Below, piece after piece: positions 26,132 to 35,669 of a DNA stretch of 64,000 nt. The DNA is from CAVVDY01 sp963819645. GTDB lineage: Bacteria > Acidobacteriota > Terriglobia > Terriglobales > Acidobacteriaceae. The position numbers were made by a program, and so were the translations under genes. The DNA lies in NCBI GenBank assembly GCA_963819645.1, contig CAWFWZ010000016.1:1-64000 (forward strand). The letters run 5' to 3'. The stretch's first letter is position 1. Every line of letters begins with the position of its first letter. A model generated the notes under the pieces. It did not search any database, was not told the DNA's origin, and worked only from the letters and a program-made list of their open reading frames with translations.

Positions 26132-28222
26132 ATGATTGAGCAGGACAAAGCAGCTCTGAAGTTTGCAGCGCTCGAGGAAATGTGCCGCACACTTTCTTCG
26201 CATGGCAATCTCGCCGACGTGTTTGTCGCGCTTTCGCCGCATGTCTCGCAATTGCTGCCCGCCCATTATGTCAGCGTCGTGCTCCACGATGAAGACAGCG
26301 GAACCATGCGGCTGCATATTCTCCATTCTTCGGAATCGACGCCTCAGTGGCTTGGGCAGGATTTCGAAATCGACGATTCGCCCTCGGGGATTGCATGGCG
26401 AAGCCAGGACGTTTTCATCTGTAAAGACGTCAGCCGGGAGAGACGCTTTCGTAAAGTCGGCGAACTCCTGCGCCAGCATCGCGTGCGTTCGTTTTGCGTT
26501 TTGCCGCTGATCACTCCAGCCGGCCCGTTGGGCGCTTTGACCATCGGGCGGGCTGAAACCGGAGGCTTCGACGAGGAAGAGGTTGGATTTGCCAAGCTCA
26601 TTGCGGCGCAGGTGGCGCTTGCAGTCGAGAACGCGCTCTTTCGCCAGCGCTCTATGTCCCTGCAGCGCGAACTGACACGCGAGCGCGACCGGCTGCAAAC
26701 CGTGCTGGAACTCAACAATGCAGTGGTCTCGAATCTGGAACTGCGCGCCCTGTTTAACGCGCTTTCGGCCAACCTGCGCAAGGTCATGGAGTACGACTCG
26801 GCCAGCCTGCTGCTGCCGGAAGGTGCGGATAATCTGCGACTGCATGCGCTCGACTTTCCGGAGAGCCGCGGTTATTTGCATCGCGACATGCTCATCAGCA
26901 TTGCGGGAACCAACGCGGGGGCAGCCTTCAAAGCCGGTCAGAGCCGAATCGTTGGTCCCGGAGCACTGCCGTTTAGCGAGGCCGGAGACATCAGCCGGGT
27001 GCGCGCAGGCGAGGGATTTCGCTCGCTGCTGATTGTGCCGCTACAAAGCAATGGTTCGCGTGTAGGCGTGCTTTCACTCAGCAGCCGTCGCGAGCACGCA
27101 TTCTCATCCGGGGACCTGCATTTTGCGACCCAGATCGGCCGCCAGGTGGCCATCGCCATCAGCAACGCTCTCCAGCATCGCGCGCTTTCCGAAAGCAAAG
27201 AGCAAATCTCAGAGCAGAAGTCGTACCTGGAAGAAGAGATTCGCTCCGAGCAGGATTTCGAAGACATCATCGGTGGCAGCAGCGCATTGCGGGCGGTCCT
27301 GGACCAGGTGGAAACGGTCGCGCCTACCGGCTCTACGGTGCTCATCTGCGGCGAAACCGGTACCGGGAAGGAGTTGATTGCGCGCGCGATTCACGAGCGC
27401 AGCACCCGCCACAATCGCACCTTCGTCAAACTCAATTGCGCCGCTATCCCGCTTGGGCTTCTGGAAAGCGAGCTATTCGGACACGAAAAGGGAGCTTTCA
27501 CCGGCGCGATCTCGCGCAAGATTGGACGCTTCGAGTTGGCCCACCAGGGCAGTCTTTTCCTGGATGAGGTCGGAGACATCCCGCCGGAGCTTCAGCCCAA
27601 ATTACTGCGCGTCGTTCAGGAGCAGGAATTCGAACGTCTGGGAAGTTCGCACACGCAACGAGTCGATGTTCGCCTGATCGCCGCCACCAATCACAACCTT
27701 CAACAAATGGTGGCGGAAGGCAGGTTCCGCAGCGACCTCTTCTACCGCCTCAACGTCTTCCCCATTACGGTACCGCCGCTTCGCGACCGTGCCGAAGACA
27801 TCCCTCTTCTGGTGCGCTACTTCGTCAGCAAGTATGCGCGGCGTATGAACAAGCGCATTGAACGAATACCCGGAGAGACGATCATCGCCCTCAGCGAATA
27901 TACGTGGCCGGGAAATGTTCGAGAGTTGCAGAACTTCATCGAACGTACCGTGATTCTCACTCCCGGCGAAGAACTGGTCGCGCCTTTATCGGAGCTTCGC
28001 GCCGCAGACCCCGGAACTCCTGCTGCCGAGAACACGGCGCAACTCAGTTTGCGGGAGATCGAGAGAGGCCGAATACTGGCAGTCCTCCGCCAAGCCAGAT
28101 GGGTTGTGGGAGGCCCGGAGGGAGCGGCCGCCCGCCTCGGCATCAAACGAACCACCCTCCTCTATCGCATGGACAAGCTGGGTATCCCTCGGCAAGCGGT
28201 CTCGGGAGAGTCAGAAAACTGA
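26132..28222 (+). CDS. Sigma-54-dependent transcriptional activator with two GAF domains
   Basis: 696 residues from MIEQDKAALKFAALEEMCRT; the longer in-frame start adds an unnatural N-terminus. GAF domains cover about residues 15-165 and 200-360. The AAA+ domain has Walker A LICGETGTGKELIARAIH (about 407), the sigma-54 contact loop FGHEKGAFTGAISRKIGRFE, Walker B GSLFLDEVGDIP, and LRDRAEDIPLLVRYF. A Fis-type HTH ends the protein (GAAARLGIKRTTLLYRMDKL). The architecture is FhlA/NorR-like: a small-molecule or redox signal sensed by GAF triggers transcription from -24/-12 promoters. Twin palindromes follow its stop directly. Confidence 0.95.
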   Translation: MIEQDKAALKFAALEEMCRTLSSHGNLADVFVALSPHVSQLLPAHYVSVVLHDEDSGTMRLHILHSSESTPQWLGQDFEIDDSPSGIAWRSQDVFICKDVSRERRFRKVGELLRQHRVRSFCVLPLITPAGPLGALTIGRAETGGFDEEEVGFAKLIAAQVALAVENALFRQRSMSLQRELTRERDRLQTVLELNNAVVSNLELRALFNALSANLRKVMEYDSASLLLPEGADNLRLHALDFPESRGYLHRDMLISIAGTNAGAAFKAGQSRIVGPGALPFSEAGDISRVRAGEGFRSLLIVPLQSNGSRVGVLSLSSRREHAFSSGDLHFATQIGRQVAIAISNALQHRALSESKEQISEQKSYLEEEIRSEQDFEDIIGGSSALRAVLDQVETVAPTGSTVLICGETGTGKELIARAIHERSTRHNRTFVKLNCAAIPLGLLESELFGHEKGAFTGAISRKIGRFELAHQGSLFLDEVGDIPPELQPKLLRVVQEQEFERLGSSHTQRVDVRLIAATNHNLQQMVAEGRFRSDLFYRLNVFPITVPPLRDRAEDIPLLVRYFVSKYARRMNKRIERIPGETIIALSEYTWPGNVRELQNFIERTVILTPGEELVAPLSELRAADPGTPAAENTAQLSLREIERGRILAVLRQARWVVGGPEGAAARLGIKRTTLLYRMDKLGIPRQAVSGESEN

Positions 28223-28265
28223 CACTAATGTCAAAATTTGCGACGTTTTTCTGACACTTATGTCG
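28220..28265. promoter_or_regulatory. Twin TGACACTWATGTC palindromes, candidate operators
   Basis: TGACACTAATGTCA (28220-28233, perfect TGACA/TGTCA arms) and TGACACTTATGTCG (28252-28265) have starts 32 bases apart, three helical turns. They begin at the stop of the sigma-54 activator and lie upstream of the STAS/RpiB-AraC pair. They look like enhancer sites for a dimeric regulator. Confidence 0.5.
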
Positions 28266-28442
28266 AATTAGCTAACAGGCATTCGACTTGTAAAGCAAAG
28301 CTTTTCAATTCTTTACCAAATCGTGGCGCCGATCTGACGTATGGTGTTCCAGATGCACAAATAAGCACTGTCGATCCGTTTGCTGGTGGTTGCGAAAAAA
28401 AGCCTTCGGTCTTTCGCCAGCGAGCATCTCAGGAGACGGCAG
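28266..28442. other. Leader of the STAS operon
   Basis: About 180 bases between the twin palindromes and the STAS start. I could not confirm a -24/-12 (TGGCAC-N5-TTGC) promoter by eye. CAGGAG before 28443 is the ribosome site. Confidence 0.3.
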
Positions 28443-28793
28443 TTGCTGAGGATCACGGTCGAAGCCGAGGGGAGCGAGCTGCGTTTGCTGCTCGAAGGCA
28501 GGCTCGAGGAAGCTCTGGTTCTCGAGTTGGAAAAGGCCTTTGCTGACCAGGTTAGCCTCTCAGCCGGACGTCCGGTGGTCGTCGACCTATCAGGGTTAAC
28601 GGGGATGGATGAAGCAGGCGAGTCAAGCCTGCGAAAGCTTTATGAACAAGGGGCGACACTTCGTTGCGCGGATGTAATGAATACATATTTAGTGGAACGA
28701 ATGGCACACGGGCCAGTGAAACCATTGCAGGCACCCTGTCGTCCATGCCACTCCAACGAAACCCAAGAAATTAAGCAAATGGAGGAGAAGTAA
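28443..28793 (+). CDS. STAS-domain protein (anti-anti-sigma-like)
   Basis: 116 residues from a TTG start (LRITVEAEGSELRLLLEGRL) with AGGAG seven bases upstream; the frame continues upstream, but that part is unnatural. The STAS core is RLEEALVLELEKAFADQVSL followed by RPVVVDLSGLTGMDEAGESS, the conserved DLSGxTxMDxxG loop where a phosphorylatable Ser is usual. Here the position after MDEAGE is S-S. A Cys-containing tail (PCRPCHSNETQEIKQMEEK) is atypical. It sits one base before the RpiB-AraC gene, in one operon, and probably partners with a regulator. Confidence 0.7.
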   Translation: MLRITVEAEGSELRLLLEGRLEEALVLELEKAFADQVSLSAGRPVVVDLSGLTGMDEAGESSLRKLYEQGATLRCADVMNTYLVERMAHGPVKPLQAPCRPCHSNETQEIKQMEEK

Positions 28794-28794
28794 A

Positions 28795-29601
28795 GTGCGA
28801 ATCGCGATCGGTTCTGACGAAACTGGCAATGCGTTGAAACAGCAACTGACGGCGAACCTGGCTGCGACCGGACACGAAGTGCTCGACCCAACGTCAACTA
28901 TCGAACCCCAATCCCGCGCCGACTACGCCGAGCAGGTGGCCTTGGCCGTCCTGCGTCGTGATGCCGAACGAGGCATCATTGTTACCGGACGCGGCGTAGG
29001 CGCGTCCGTTGCTGCCAATCGCGTGCCGGGAATCAGGGCCGCCCTGTGCAACGATTCCTTTTCTGCATTCTCGGGTGCCAAGGCAGAAGGCATGAATGTT
29101 CTGGTGATGTCCGTACAGTCGCTTGACGCGGACCGCGCCAAGGAAGTCGTCGAGGCTTATGTCGGTGCGACGCTTGCCCCGGTCGAACTGGTCGGAGGCC
29201 TGCCACCGCGGCGTTTGCAGCGCGTGCTGGAGCATGTGAAGGAGAACATTGAGAAGGACCTTAGCGTTGGTGAGATGGCTGAGGTCGTCGGCATGAGCCA
29301 GTATTACTTCTCCAAGTTGTTCAAGATGAGCACTGGAACCACTCCTCACCAATACGTTATGCGTCAGCGGGTCGAGCGCGCCCAGGAATTGCTGCGCGAC
29401 GGCAACACCGCTTTGGTTGAGGTGGCTACGAATGTCGGCTTCGAGACGCAGAGCCACTTCACCAGCGTCTTCCGCCGGCTGGTTGGGATTACGCCTAAGA
29501 AGTTTCGTGAGATGCGCTCAGAAACCGGCATTCACCTGGCGACCGCTCCAGAAGGAAGCGGCGAGAAGCGGGACGAGAAGTCCAACGCAACCGCTGCCTG
29601 A
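28795..29601 (+). CDS. RpiB-like domain fused to an AraC-type DNA-binding domain
   Basis: 268 residues, GTG start after ATGGAGGAGAAGTAAA. Residues 1-140 fold as RpiB/LacAB (MRIAIGSDETGNALKQQL, GIIVTGRGVGASVAANRVPG, IRAALCNDSFSAFSGAKAEG). Residues about 145-245 are a double helix-turn-helix of AraC type (NIEKDLSVGEMAEVVGMSQY, YFSKLFKMSTGTTPHQYVMR, VATNVGFETQSHFTSVFRRL). Isomerase residues are altered: SDHAG is SDETG, the catalytic Cys of ICGTG is Thr (VTGRG), and CHDxYSA is CNDSFSA. The domain probably binds a sugar phosphate as a sensor rather than catalysing. Confidence 0.88.
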   Translation: MRIAIGSDETGNALKQQLTANLAATGHEVLDPTSTIEPQSRADYAEQVALAVLRRDAERGIIVTGRGVGASVAANRVPGIRAALCNDSFSAFSGAKAEGMNVLVMSVQSLDADRAKEVVEAYVGATLAPVELVGGLPPRRLQRVLEHVKENIEKDLSVGEMAEVVGMSQYYFSKLFKMSTGTTPHQYVMRQRVERAQELLRDGNTALVEVATNVGFETQSHFTSVFRRLVGITPKKFREMRSETGIHLATAPEGSGEKRDEKSNATAA

Positions 29602-29660
29602 TTCGGCTGTTTGGTGTAGTGACAACCTTAGGTCGGCGTCAAACGCAGGTGAAAAAACTG

Positions 29661-29704
29661 GGCCGGGATGGTCGTTCTCTGAATGACCATTCCGGCCTTT
29701 CTCT
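29661..29704 (+). terminator. Rho-independent terminator of the STAS/RpiB-AraC operon
   Basis: GGCCGGGATGGTC (29661-29673) pairs with GACCATTCCGGCC (29685-29697) with one mismatch, followed by TTTCTCT. Confidence 0.75.
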
Positions 29705-29750
29705 ATGACTAGGAAAGATGGGGCGTCGAAGCGCCGCGCAAGCGCTACGC

Positions 29751-31870
29751 CTACTTCTGTTTCTGCTTCGGCTTCATCGCCTTCGAATTGCCTCCACTTA
29801 CGCTGCCTTCCGGTCCCGCCAGCTCGTTCGCCAACGCGTCCGCGTGATAAATCTTACGCAACGTCTCAATCACCGCTCGCGAGTCAGTGGCGACAGCACG
29901 CGCCTGTTTATCGTCGTAGGCAAAATTCCACGTCAGTGACTGAATGTTGCCGTCGAAGATGATCCCCACGACTTCAGCATTCTTGTTGATCACCGGACTG
30001 CCCGAGTTTCCGCCGATGATGTCGGGCGTGGACGCCGTGTCGTAAACCGTCTTCAGGTTCAGCGACGACTTGTCTTTCATCCAGCTCTCAGGCAACTGAT
30101 AGGGTGGTTTATTGCCGTGCGCCGCGGCGTGCTCGTAGGCGCCCCCAAGCGTCGTAAACCACGGGATGTGCTTACCGTTCTCTTCGTAGCCTTTCACCGC
30201 GCCATAGCTGAGGCGCAAGGTAAACGTCGCATCCGGCGGCACGCTGAATCCGCCTTGCGCAAAGTGGATCTTGGCGATGGTGCCCGGCGTTCTTGCGCAG
30301 AACCGATTCCACTTCATCTTCGTTCCGCTGATGTACCGCTTCGGCATCCGGTTCGACCGTGCGCATCATGACGATGAGCGGGTCGGTGCTGGCATCTACC
30401 GCCTGCTTACCGCCCTCGTAAAGCTGCTTGCGAACAGCGACGTCGTCCAGCTTGGTGCCATCAATGACTTCCTTGGCGCGCTCCTCGGGCGACTTGCCGG
30501 CAAGGGCTGTTTTGACGCTGGCGTTGTCGGCGCCCAGTACCTGCTGCATTTCAGCCAGGCTGGCGGCCAGTTGTACCTCTTCCAGCGACTTGTAAATCGG
30601 GGCGGTAGAAAAAAGCTGCTGCTCCAGCGTAGGCAGCGCCGAATCCTGGTAGCCTCGGATGCGCTGGTTGCTTGGCTTCTGCCGCTGCTCGGCTGCCCGC
30701 ACGATAGTGCGCGCGTCATCGGCCAGCGTGCCGCGGAAGCCCGCCAGCCCATCGAGGTAGTACAGCGGCTTGTAAATCTGCTTCTGCACATCGACTGCCT
30801 GCGAGATCGGCTGCCAGGGATTGCCGAACTGCTTCTCCCGGCCGGGATCGGCCTTGACGTACTGTTGCAGCTCCTTTTCTTCGGCAATCTTCTTGTCCAT
30901 GATGTCAGGATTCTTCAGCCCGCCTTCATAGCCGGTGATCGCCTTGAATGAGTTCTGGGTTCCGAACAGGGCGTCCTCGGCCTCGCGAGCATTCTCGTCG
31001 GATTGCGATCCAAACTTCTGTAGCACCTCGATGCGATGCTGGAACGAGGCAAGCATCATCGGATACTGGTCGTCGCGCAGGAAGTCCAGCTGATCGACGG
31101 TAAGCAGCCGGCCGGTGCGTCCGGGATGCCCGGATACGAATACCAGTTCGCCGTCCTGGGCGCCATCTTTCGACCACTTCAGATAGTTGGTGGTGTTGGC
31201 CGGCTTGTCGTTCTCGTAGGCGCGAAGGAAGGAAATATCCAGATCGTAGCGCGGATACTCGAAGTTATCGGGATCACCGCCGAAGAAGGCGATGTCGAAC
31301 TCCGGCGCGAAGACCAGCCGGATGTCGTCGTACTTTTTGTACTTGTACAGGTGATACAAAGCTCCGGAATAGAGCGTCACCACATCGCACCGGATGTCCC
31401 CGCTCGAGCACTCCTTCTCGATCGACGACATTTCCTCGCGCTGCGCTTTGCCGGCGTCGGCGTCGCTCATCCCCGGCTTCACCACGGCGTTCACCTTGTC
31501 GGTCACGTCCGATATGTTCTCCAGGACCAGAAACTCCATCCCCGGGCACTTCGGTTCGTCGGCGCGCGTCGGGGCATAGAAGCCATTCTTGTTGTAGTCC
31601 TTACCATTGGTCGAGAGGTCGTGAATGCAGCCCTGTGCGATGTGATGATTGGTGAAGATGAGACCATCGGGGCTGACGAAAGACGATGACCCGTTCGGGG
31701 CGCGGGCGGATGAAAGCCGCACGTGATCGAGCCATTCCTGCGAAGGCGAAAAGCCGTACTTCGCTTGAACCTTGTCCTTGGGGAACTCGTTGAACAACCA
31801 CATGCCCTCGTCGGCAAAGCTGGGCAGGCATAGGAAGAATCGAGCAGAGAAGCAGGACAGCTTTTTTCAT
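29751..31870 (-). CDS. S46-family dipeptidyl-peptidase (DPP7/DPP11-like), frameshifted
   Basis: About 706 residues if corrected. The signal peptide MKKAVLLLCSILPMPAQ starts at 31870. A slip near 31,830 leads to GMWLFNEFPKDKVQAKYGFS. The catalytic His lies in GLIFTNHHIAQGCIHDLSTN, and the Asp region is ALYHLYKYKKYDDIRLVFAP. After a second slip near 30,300 the C-terminal part carries the nucleophile Ser in TPDIIGGNSGSPVINKNAEV. The helical S46 insert lies between. It releases dipeptides from peptide N-termini in the periplasm. Both slips are single-base and the gene is otherwise full-length, so likely functional. Confidence 0.93.
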
Positions 31871-32070
31871 GATGGCTCCAGTCGCCGGAGTTCGTGTTTG
31901 AAGGGTGTCCGACGAGCGTTTGCGGGAATAGGTAAGCAGACCCTTAACTATAAATTCTGGAGCGCTCATGCACAACATTCGGCAGCTTCTGGGGCGGATG
32001 TTGGCCCGAATCGGGCCAGCCGTCCCGGGAATCTAACCAAGACAGCTAAAATAGAGTCATAGGGCCAAAG
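31871..32070. other. Divergent intergenic region
   Basis: About 200 bases between the divergently oriented S46 peptidase and cysteine desulfurase genes; must contain both promoters. A CTAAAATAG box about 20 bases before the desulfurase start is a possible -10. Confidence 0.3.
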
Positions 32071-33252
32071 ATGCGCAGGGTGTATCTCGACAACAACGCT
32101 ACCAGCCCACTTCTGCCGGAAGTGTTCGACGCGATGCGTCCCTACTTCTTCGAGAGATTTGGGAATGCCTCGTCCATTCATCAGCAGGGACAGCAGGCAC
32201 GGGCGGCGGTCGAGCGCGCACGTGAGCAGGTTGCCGAGTTACTGAACTGTCGCGCAGCCGAGGTGGTCTTTACCAGCGGAGGCACCGAGGGCGATAACCT
32301 GGCGCTCTTCGGTCTGGTGAAATCCGGCGATCACGTGATTACGTCCGCGGTCGAGCATCACGCGGTTTTGAACAGCTGTAAGCGCCTGGAAGAGATGGGT
32401 TGCAGCGTTACGTACTTGCCGGTAGACGCGCAGGCGTTGGTCAATCCTGATGATGTTCGGCGGGCGATTCGTTCGAAGACGAAGCTCATCAGCATCATCC
32501 TGGCGAACAATGAAACGGGCGTGCTGCAGCCGTTGCCGGAGATTGGCGAGATTGCCGCCGAGGCTGATGTTTATTTTCACACTGACGCGGTGCAGGCGGC
32601 AGGGAAGATGCCGCTCGATGTGAAGGAGATTGGCTGCGACCTGCTGACCATCACCGGGCACAAGATGCATGGCCCGCAAGGCGCAGGTGCGCTGTACGTG
32701 AGGAAGGGAACTCTGTTGCAGCCGCTGTTCTATGGTGGACGCCACGAGCGCTCGCGCCGAGCGGGTACCGAGAACCTGCCGGGGATTGTCGGGCTTGGTA
32801 AGGCAGCTGAGATTGCGCGGGCCGGATTCGTTGACGGCAGCGTGATGAAGATGGCAGCACTGCGCAATCGTCTGGAGCAGGCGCTTCTCGAGCGAGTCGA
32901 TCAGGCTGGTGTGAACAGTGCCGGCGCACCACGGGTTCCGAACACGACGAACATTCACTTCGACTGCATCGAAGGCGAAGCGATGGTGATCGCGCTCGAC
33001 CTGAAAGGGTTATCGGTTTCGACCGGCGCAGCATGTTCCTCCGGAGCGATCGAGCCCTCGCACGTGCTGGTGGCGATGGGGCTTTCGGCAGATCGCGCGC
33101 GGGGCAGTTTGCGCTTCAGCCTGGGCAAGCAGAACACAGCCGAAGACATCGATTTCGCAATTGAGTTAGTGCCGGAAGTGTTGGGCCGTCTGCGCGAGCT
33201 GAGCCCGGTGTATAAGAGAGCTGTCAGCTCTCAGCCGTCAGCTCTCAGCTAG
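32071..33252 (+). CDS. Cysteine desulfurase, NifS/IscS class
   Basis: 393 residues. PLP enzyme giving persulfide sulfur from cysteine. The N-terminus MRRVYLDNNATSPLLPEVFD is classic. TSGGTEGDNLALFG, HHAVLNSCKRLEE (His stacking on PLP), NNETGVLQPL and the Schiff-base Lys in LLTITGHKMHGPQGAGALYV are present. The persulfide Cys is in STGAACSSGAIEPSHVLVAM. Class I NifS/IscS spacing. The next gene, mnmA, uses this sulfur for tRNA 2-thiouridine, which suggests the role. The last residues AVSSQPSALS are read into a noncoding repeat (AGCTCTCAG), so the original stop may be earlier. Confidence 0.95.
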   Translation: MRRVYLDNNATSPLLPEVFDAMRPYFFERFGNASSIHQQGQQARAAVERAREQVAELLNCRAAEVVFTSGGTEGDNLALFGLVKSGDHVITSAVEHHAVLNSCKRLEEMGCSVTYLPVDAQALVNPDDVRRAIRSKTKLISIILANNETGVLQPLPEIGEIAAEADVYFHTDAVQAAGKMPLDVKEIGCDLLTITGHKMHGPQGAGALYVRKGTLLQPLFYGGRHERSRRAGTENLPGIVGLGKAAEIARAGFVDGSVMKMAALRNRLEQALLERVDQAGVNSAGAPRVPNTTNIHFDCIEGEAMVIALDLKGLSVSTGAACSSGAIEPSHVLVAMGLSADRARGSLRFSLGKQNTAEDIDFAIELVPEVLGRLRELSPVYKRAVSSQPSALS

Positions 33253-33682
33253 AGTGTCGGCGGGTTGCGACGATTCGCGTCAGGAACGATTTGCTCTGCG
33301 TTGGCGCCGCGGAATAAACAACCTGAGAAGCCGCGCCGGAGGCGCAGCATATCTTAGCCCAGCGTTTCAACGCTGGGTGAACTAGGGAAAAAGATTAGAG
33401 TCCCGCAGGGACGACATATGGCGTGCCTACGGCACTCTGATTATCTTCTCAAAGCTACCCAGCGCTGAAGCGCTGGGCTGAGATATGCTGTCCCGCGAAG
33501 CGGGACGAGAGAACAGCAGATTCCTCGCGGACTGAAGTCCGCTCGGAATGACGACTCAAAAGATAGCGGAGTTCGGCCCGGCTGAAGCCGGGCCCTGATA
33601 CAAAGCACGAGACGCATCGATATATGGCGACCACGGACCGAGTGCTAAATGCGAAGTGCTAATTGCTAATTGCTAATTGCTA
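33253..33682. repeat. Hairpin-rich intergenic repeats before mnmA
   Basis: A series of short perfect hairpins with small loops: CCCAGCGTTTCAACGCTGGG, CCCAGCGCTGAAGCGCTGGG, GTCCCGCGAAGCGGGAC, GCGGACTGAAGTCCGC and GCCCGGCTGAAGCCGGGC. Just before mnmA come three tandem ATTGCTA heptamers (33660-33683). No gene. Confidence 0.75.
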
Positions 33683-34793
33683 ATGACTAACAAGACCATC
33701 GCCGTAGCCATGTCGGGCGGAGTGGATTCGTCCACCGTCGCGGCATTGCTGTGTGAGCAGGGCTACACCGTCATCGGTCTCACGCTTCAGCTCTGGAACC
33801 AGCGCCGCCTCGCCGGGCACGACGGCATGCCCGAGGCGGTCACTGGCCGCTGCTGCTCGCTCGACGACGTCTACGACGCGCGCCGTGTGGCCGAGACGCT
33901 CGCCATTCCGTACTACGTGGTCAATCAGGAGTCCCGCTTCGAGGAAGATGTGGTTCGTCCGTTCGTCGATGAGTATCTCTCCGGGCCGTACGCCGATTCC
34001 GTGCAGCCTGTGCAACAACCATCTCAAGTTCGATCAGTTGCTGATCACCGCTCGGCAGATTGGCGCCGAGATGCTCGCCACCGGACATTACGCGCGCAAC
34101 GAATTCGACGAGCGTTCGGGCCGCTGGCTGCTAAAGCGACCGGCAGATCGTTCGAAGGACCAGACCTACTTCCTCTTTGGCCTGACGCAGGAGCAGTTGA
34201 GCCGCACGCTGTTTCCGCTGGGAGACATGCGCAAGCCTGAGGTGAGGGAAGAGGCGAAGCGCGTCGGTCTGCGCGTTTTCGAGAAGCAGGATTCGCAAGA
34301 GATTTGCTTCGTGCCCGGCGGCGACTACAAGAAGTTTCTCGACGCCTATCTCGAAGAGCAGGGCGAAGAGCTTCCCGACACATCGGGCGAGTTGGTGACA
34401 ACTTCCGGCGAAGTCATCGGCACTCACTCCGGCATCCACAACTTCACCGTCGGCCAACGTAAAGGATTGGGTGTCGCTACCGGCTCGCCAGTCTATGTGC
34501 TGGAGATTCGCGGCGACAAGCGGCAGGTGGTTGTAGGCGGAGGCGACGAGTTGTACTCGGGTACGCTCATCGGCAAGCGCGCCAACTGGATTTCGATCGA
34601 CGATCTTCGCGAGCCGATGAAGGTACAGGCCAAGATTCGCCATCGCCACGAGCCCGCCGATGCTGTCGTCGAAAAGCTTCCCGACGGAGACATTCGTGTC
34701 ACCTTCGATGAACCACAGCGCGCCATCACGCCGGGACAGGCGGTCGTGTTCTACGACGGAGACGTGGTCGTCGGCGGGGCTTGGATTGCGTGA
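33683..34793 (+). CDS. mnmA: tRNA-specific 2-thiouridylase MnmA, one frameshift
   Basis: About 369 residues after correction. The PP-loop is VAMSGGVDSSTVAALLCEQG. After FVDEYLSG (near 33,985) an extra G shifts the frame; it resumes RTPIPCSLCNNHLKFDQLLI with the first catalytic Cys. Later SKDQTYFLFGLTQEQLSRTL and the second Cys in KQDSQEICFVPGGDYKKFLD are seen, then the C-terminal barrel HNFTVGQRKGLGVATGSPVY and RAITPGQAVVFYDGDVVVGG. It thiolates U34 of Lys/Glu/Gln tRNAs with sulfur from a cysteine desulfurase, encoded just upstream. The single-base error in an essential gene supports a technical cause. Confidence 0.95.
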
Positions 34794-35120
34794 GCACGGG
34801 CATTTTGCCCGCGCTGGCTGAACTGGTGTCTCGACCGGCCTGCAGATCCCTCAGGGACTGACGTCCCCTCGGGATGACGCACACTTTGGGATGACCCACC
34901 CATCGGGATGACGCCCACAGTTCAGGACTTTCGCAGGCTAAAACATTTCACGAGTGTCATCCTGAGACGTAGTCGAAGGATCTGCATTTTGCTCGCCCCG
35001 CCACAAATTTCCTGTCTCGACCGAACTGCAGGTCCCTCAGGGACTGACGTCCCATCGGGATGACACACTCTTCGGGATGACACACATCGGGATGACACAG
35101 GAGAGAAGTTTGGGGCGCGG
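34794..35120. repeat. Diverged copies of the 140-bp repeat family
   Basis: Contains CTGCAGATCCCTCAGGGACT, GACGTCCCCTCGGGATGACG, GTGTCATCCTGAGACGTAGT and CGAAGGATCTGCATTTTGC. Same family as the tandem array at 41.17-41.59 kb, more decayed. Noncoding. Confidence 0.7.
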
Positions 35121-35669
35121 TCTCTTCTGCATAGCACCAAGGTAATCCACTTTCGTTCGGAATTTGTTCAAGCGACTGTGACGGCCGTCACTTACCAGGT
35201 TGCGCGATTTCTATACTTTTGGTGTGCGACAAAGTTTAGGCGTACAGCAGTTGGCGACGTGTGCGGCTCAATCCTAGGTAGATGTAGCCGACTGGGAAGT
35301 GCCGGGACGCCATGCAAGCGATCCGGGCACGAGTACCAGATACGCCAATGTTCCAGACTCAACTTACCGACCTAAATGAGATTTCGCACAGGAGCGCGCT
35401 CCATCTATTGATGATGTTGGAAGAAACGTAAGCGGCAGCGGAACGAACGCTGAATCGCGTAAGAAATCTAAGCAAGAGGCAGCTATAGAAGCGAAGGCAG
35501 AACCTCAGGCTGCCACAGTCTGCAAGCAGTAACGGTCAGTATCCGCTAGTGATCACCTGCTCGTTAGGGGTGGGCGACCGATCAAGCTTTCAACTACGAC
35601 TCACTCGCACCGGCGCGGGTCTCCGCAGCGGCGCGGCCCCATTTGCCTGTCTTGGCAAGGATTGCGCTG
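35121..35669. other. Gap of about 550 bases without a supported gene
   Basis: A 65-codon plus-strand frame exists (35178-35375), but its composition is poor and it has no ribosome site. I see no tRNA or hairpin of note. Confidence 0.35.

Noticed and set aside
33660..33683. ATTGCTA tandem repeats as iterons
   Set aside because: Only three copies directly before mnmA, with no replication gene. More likely a decayed spacer.
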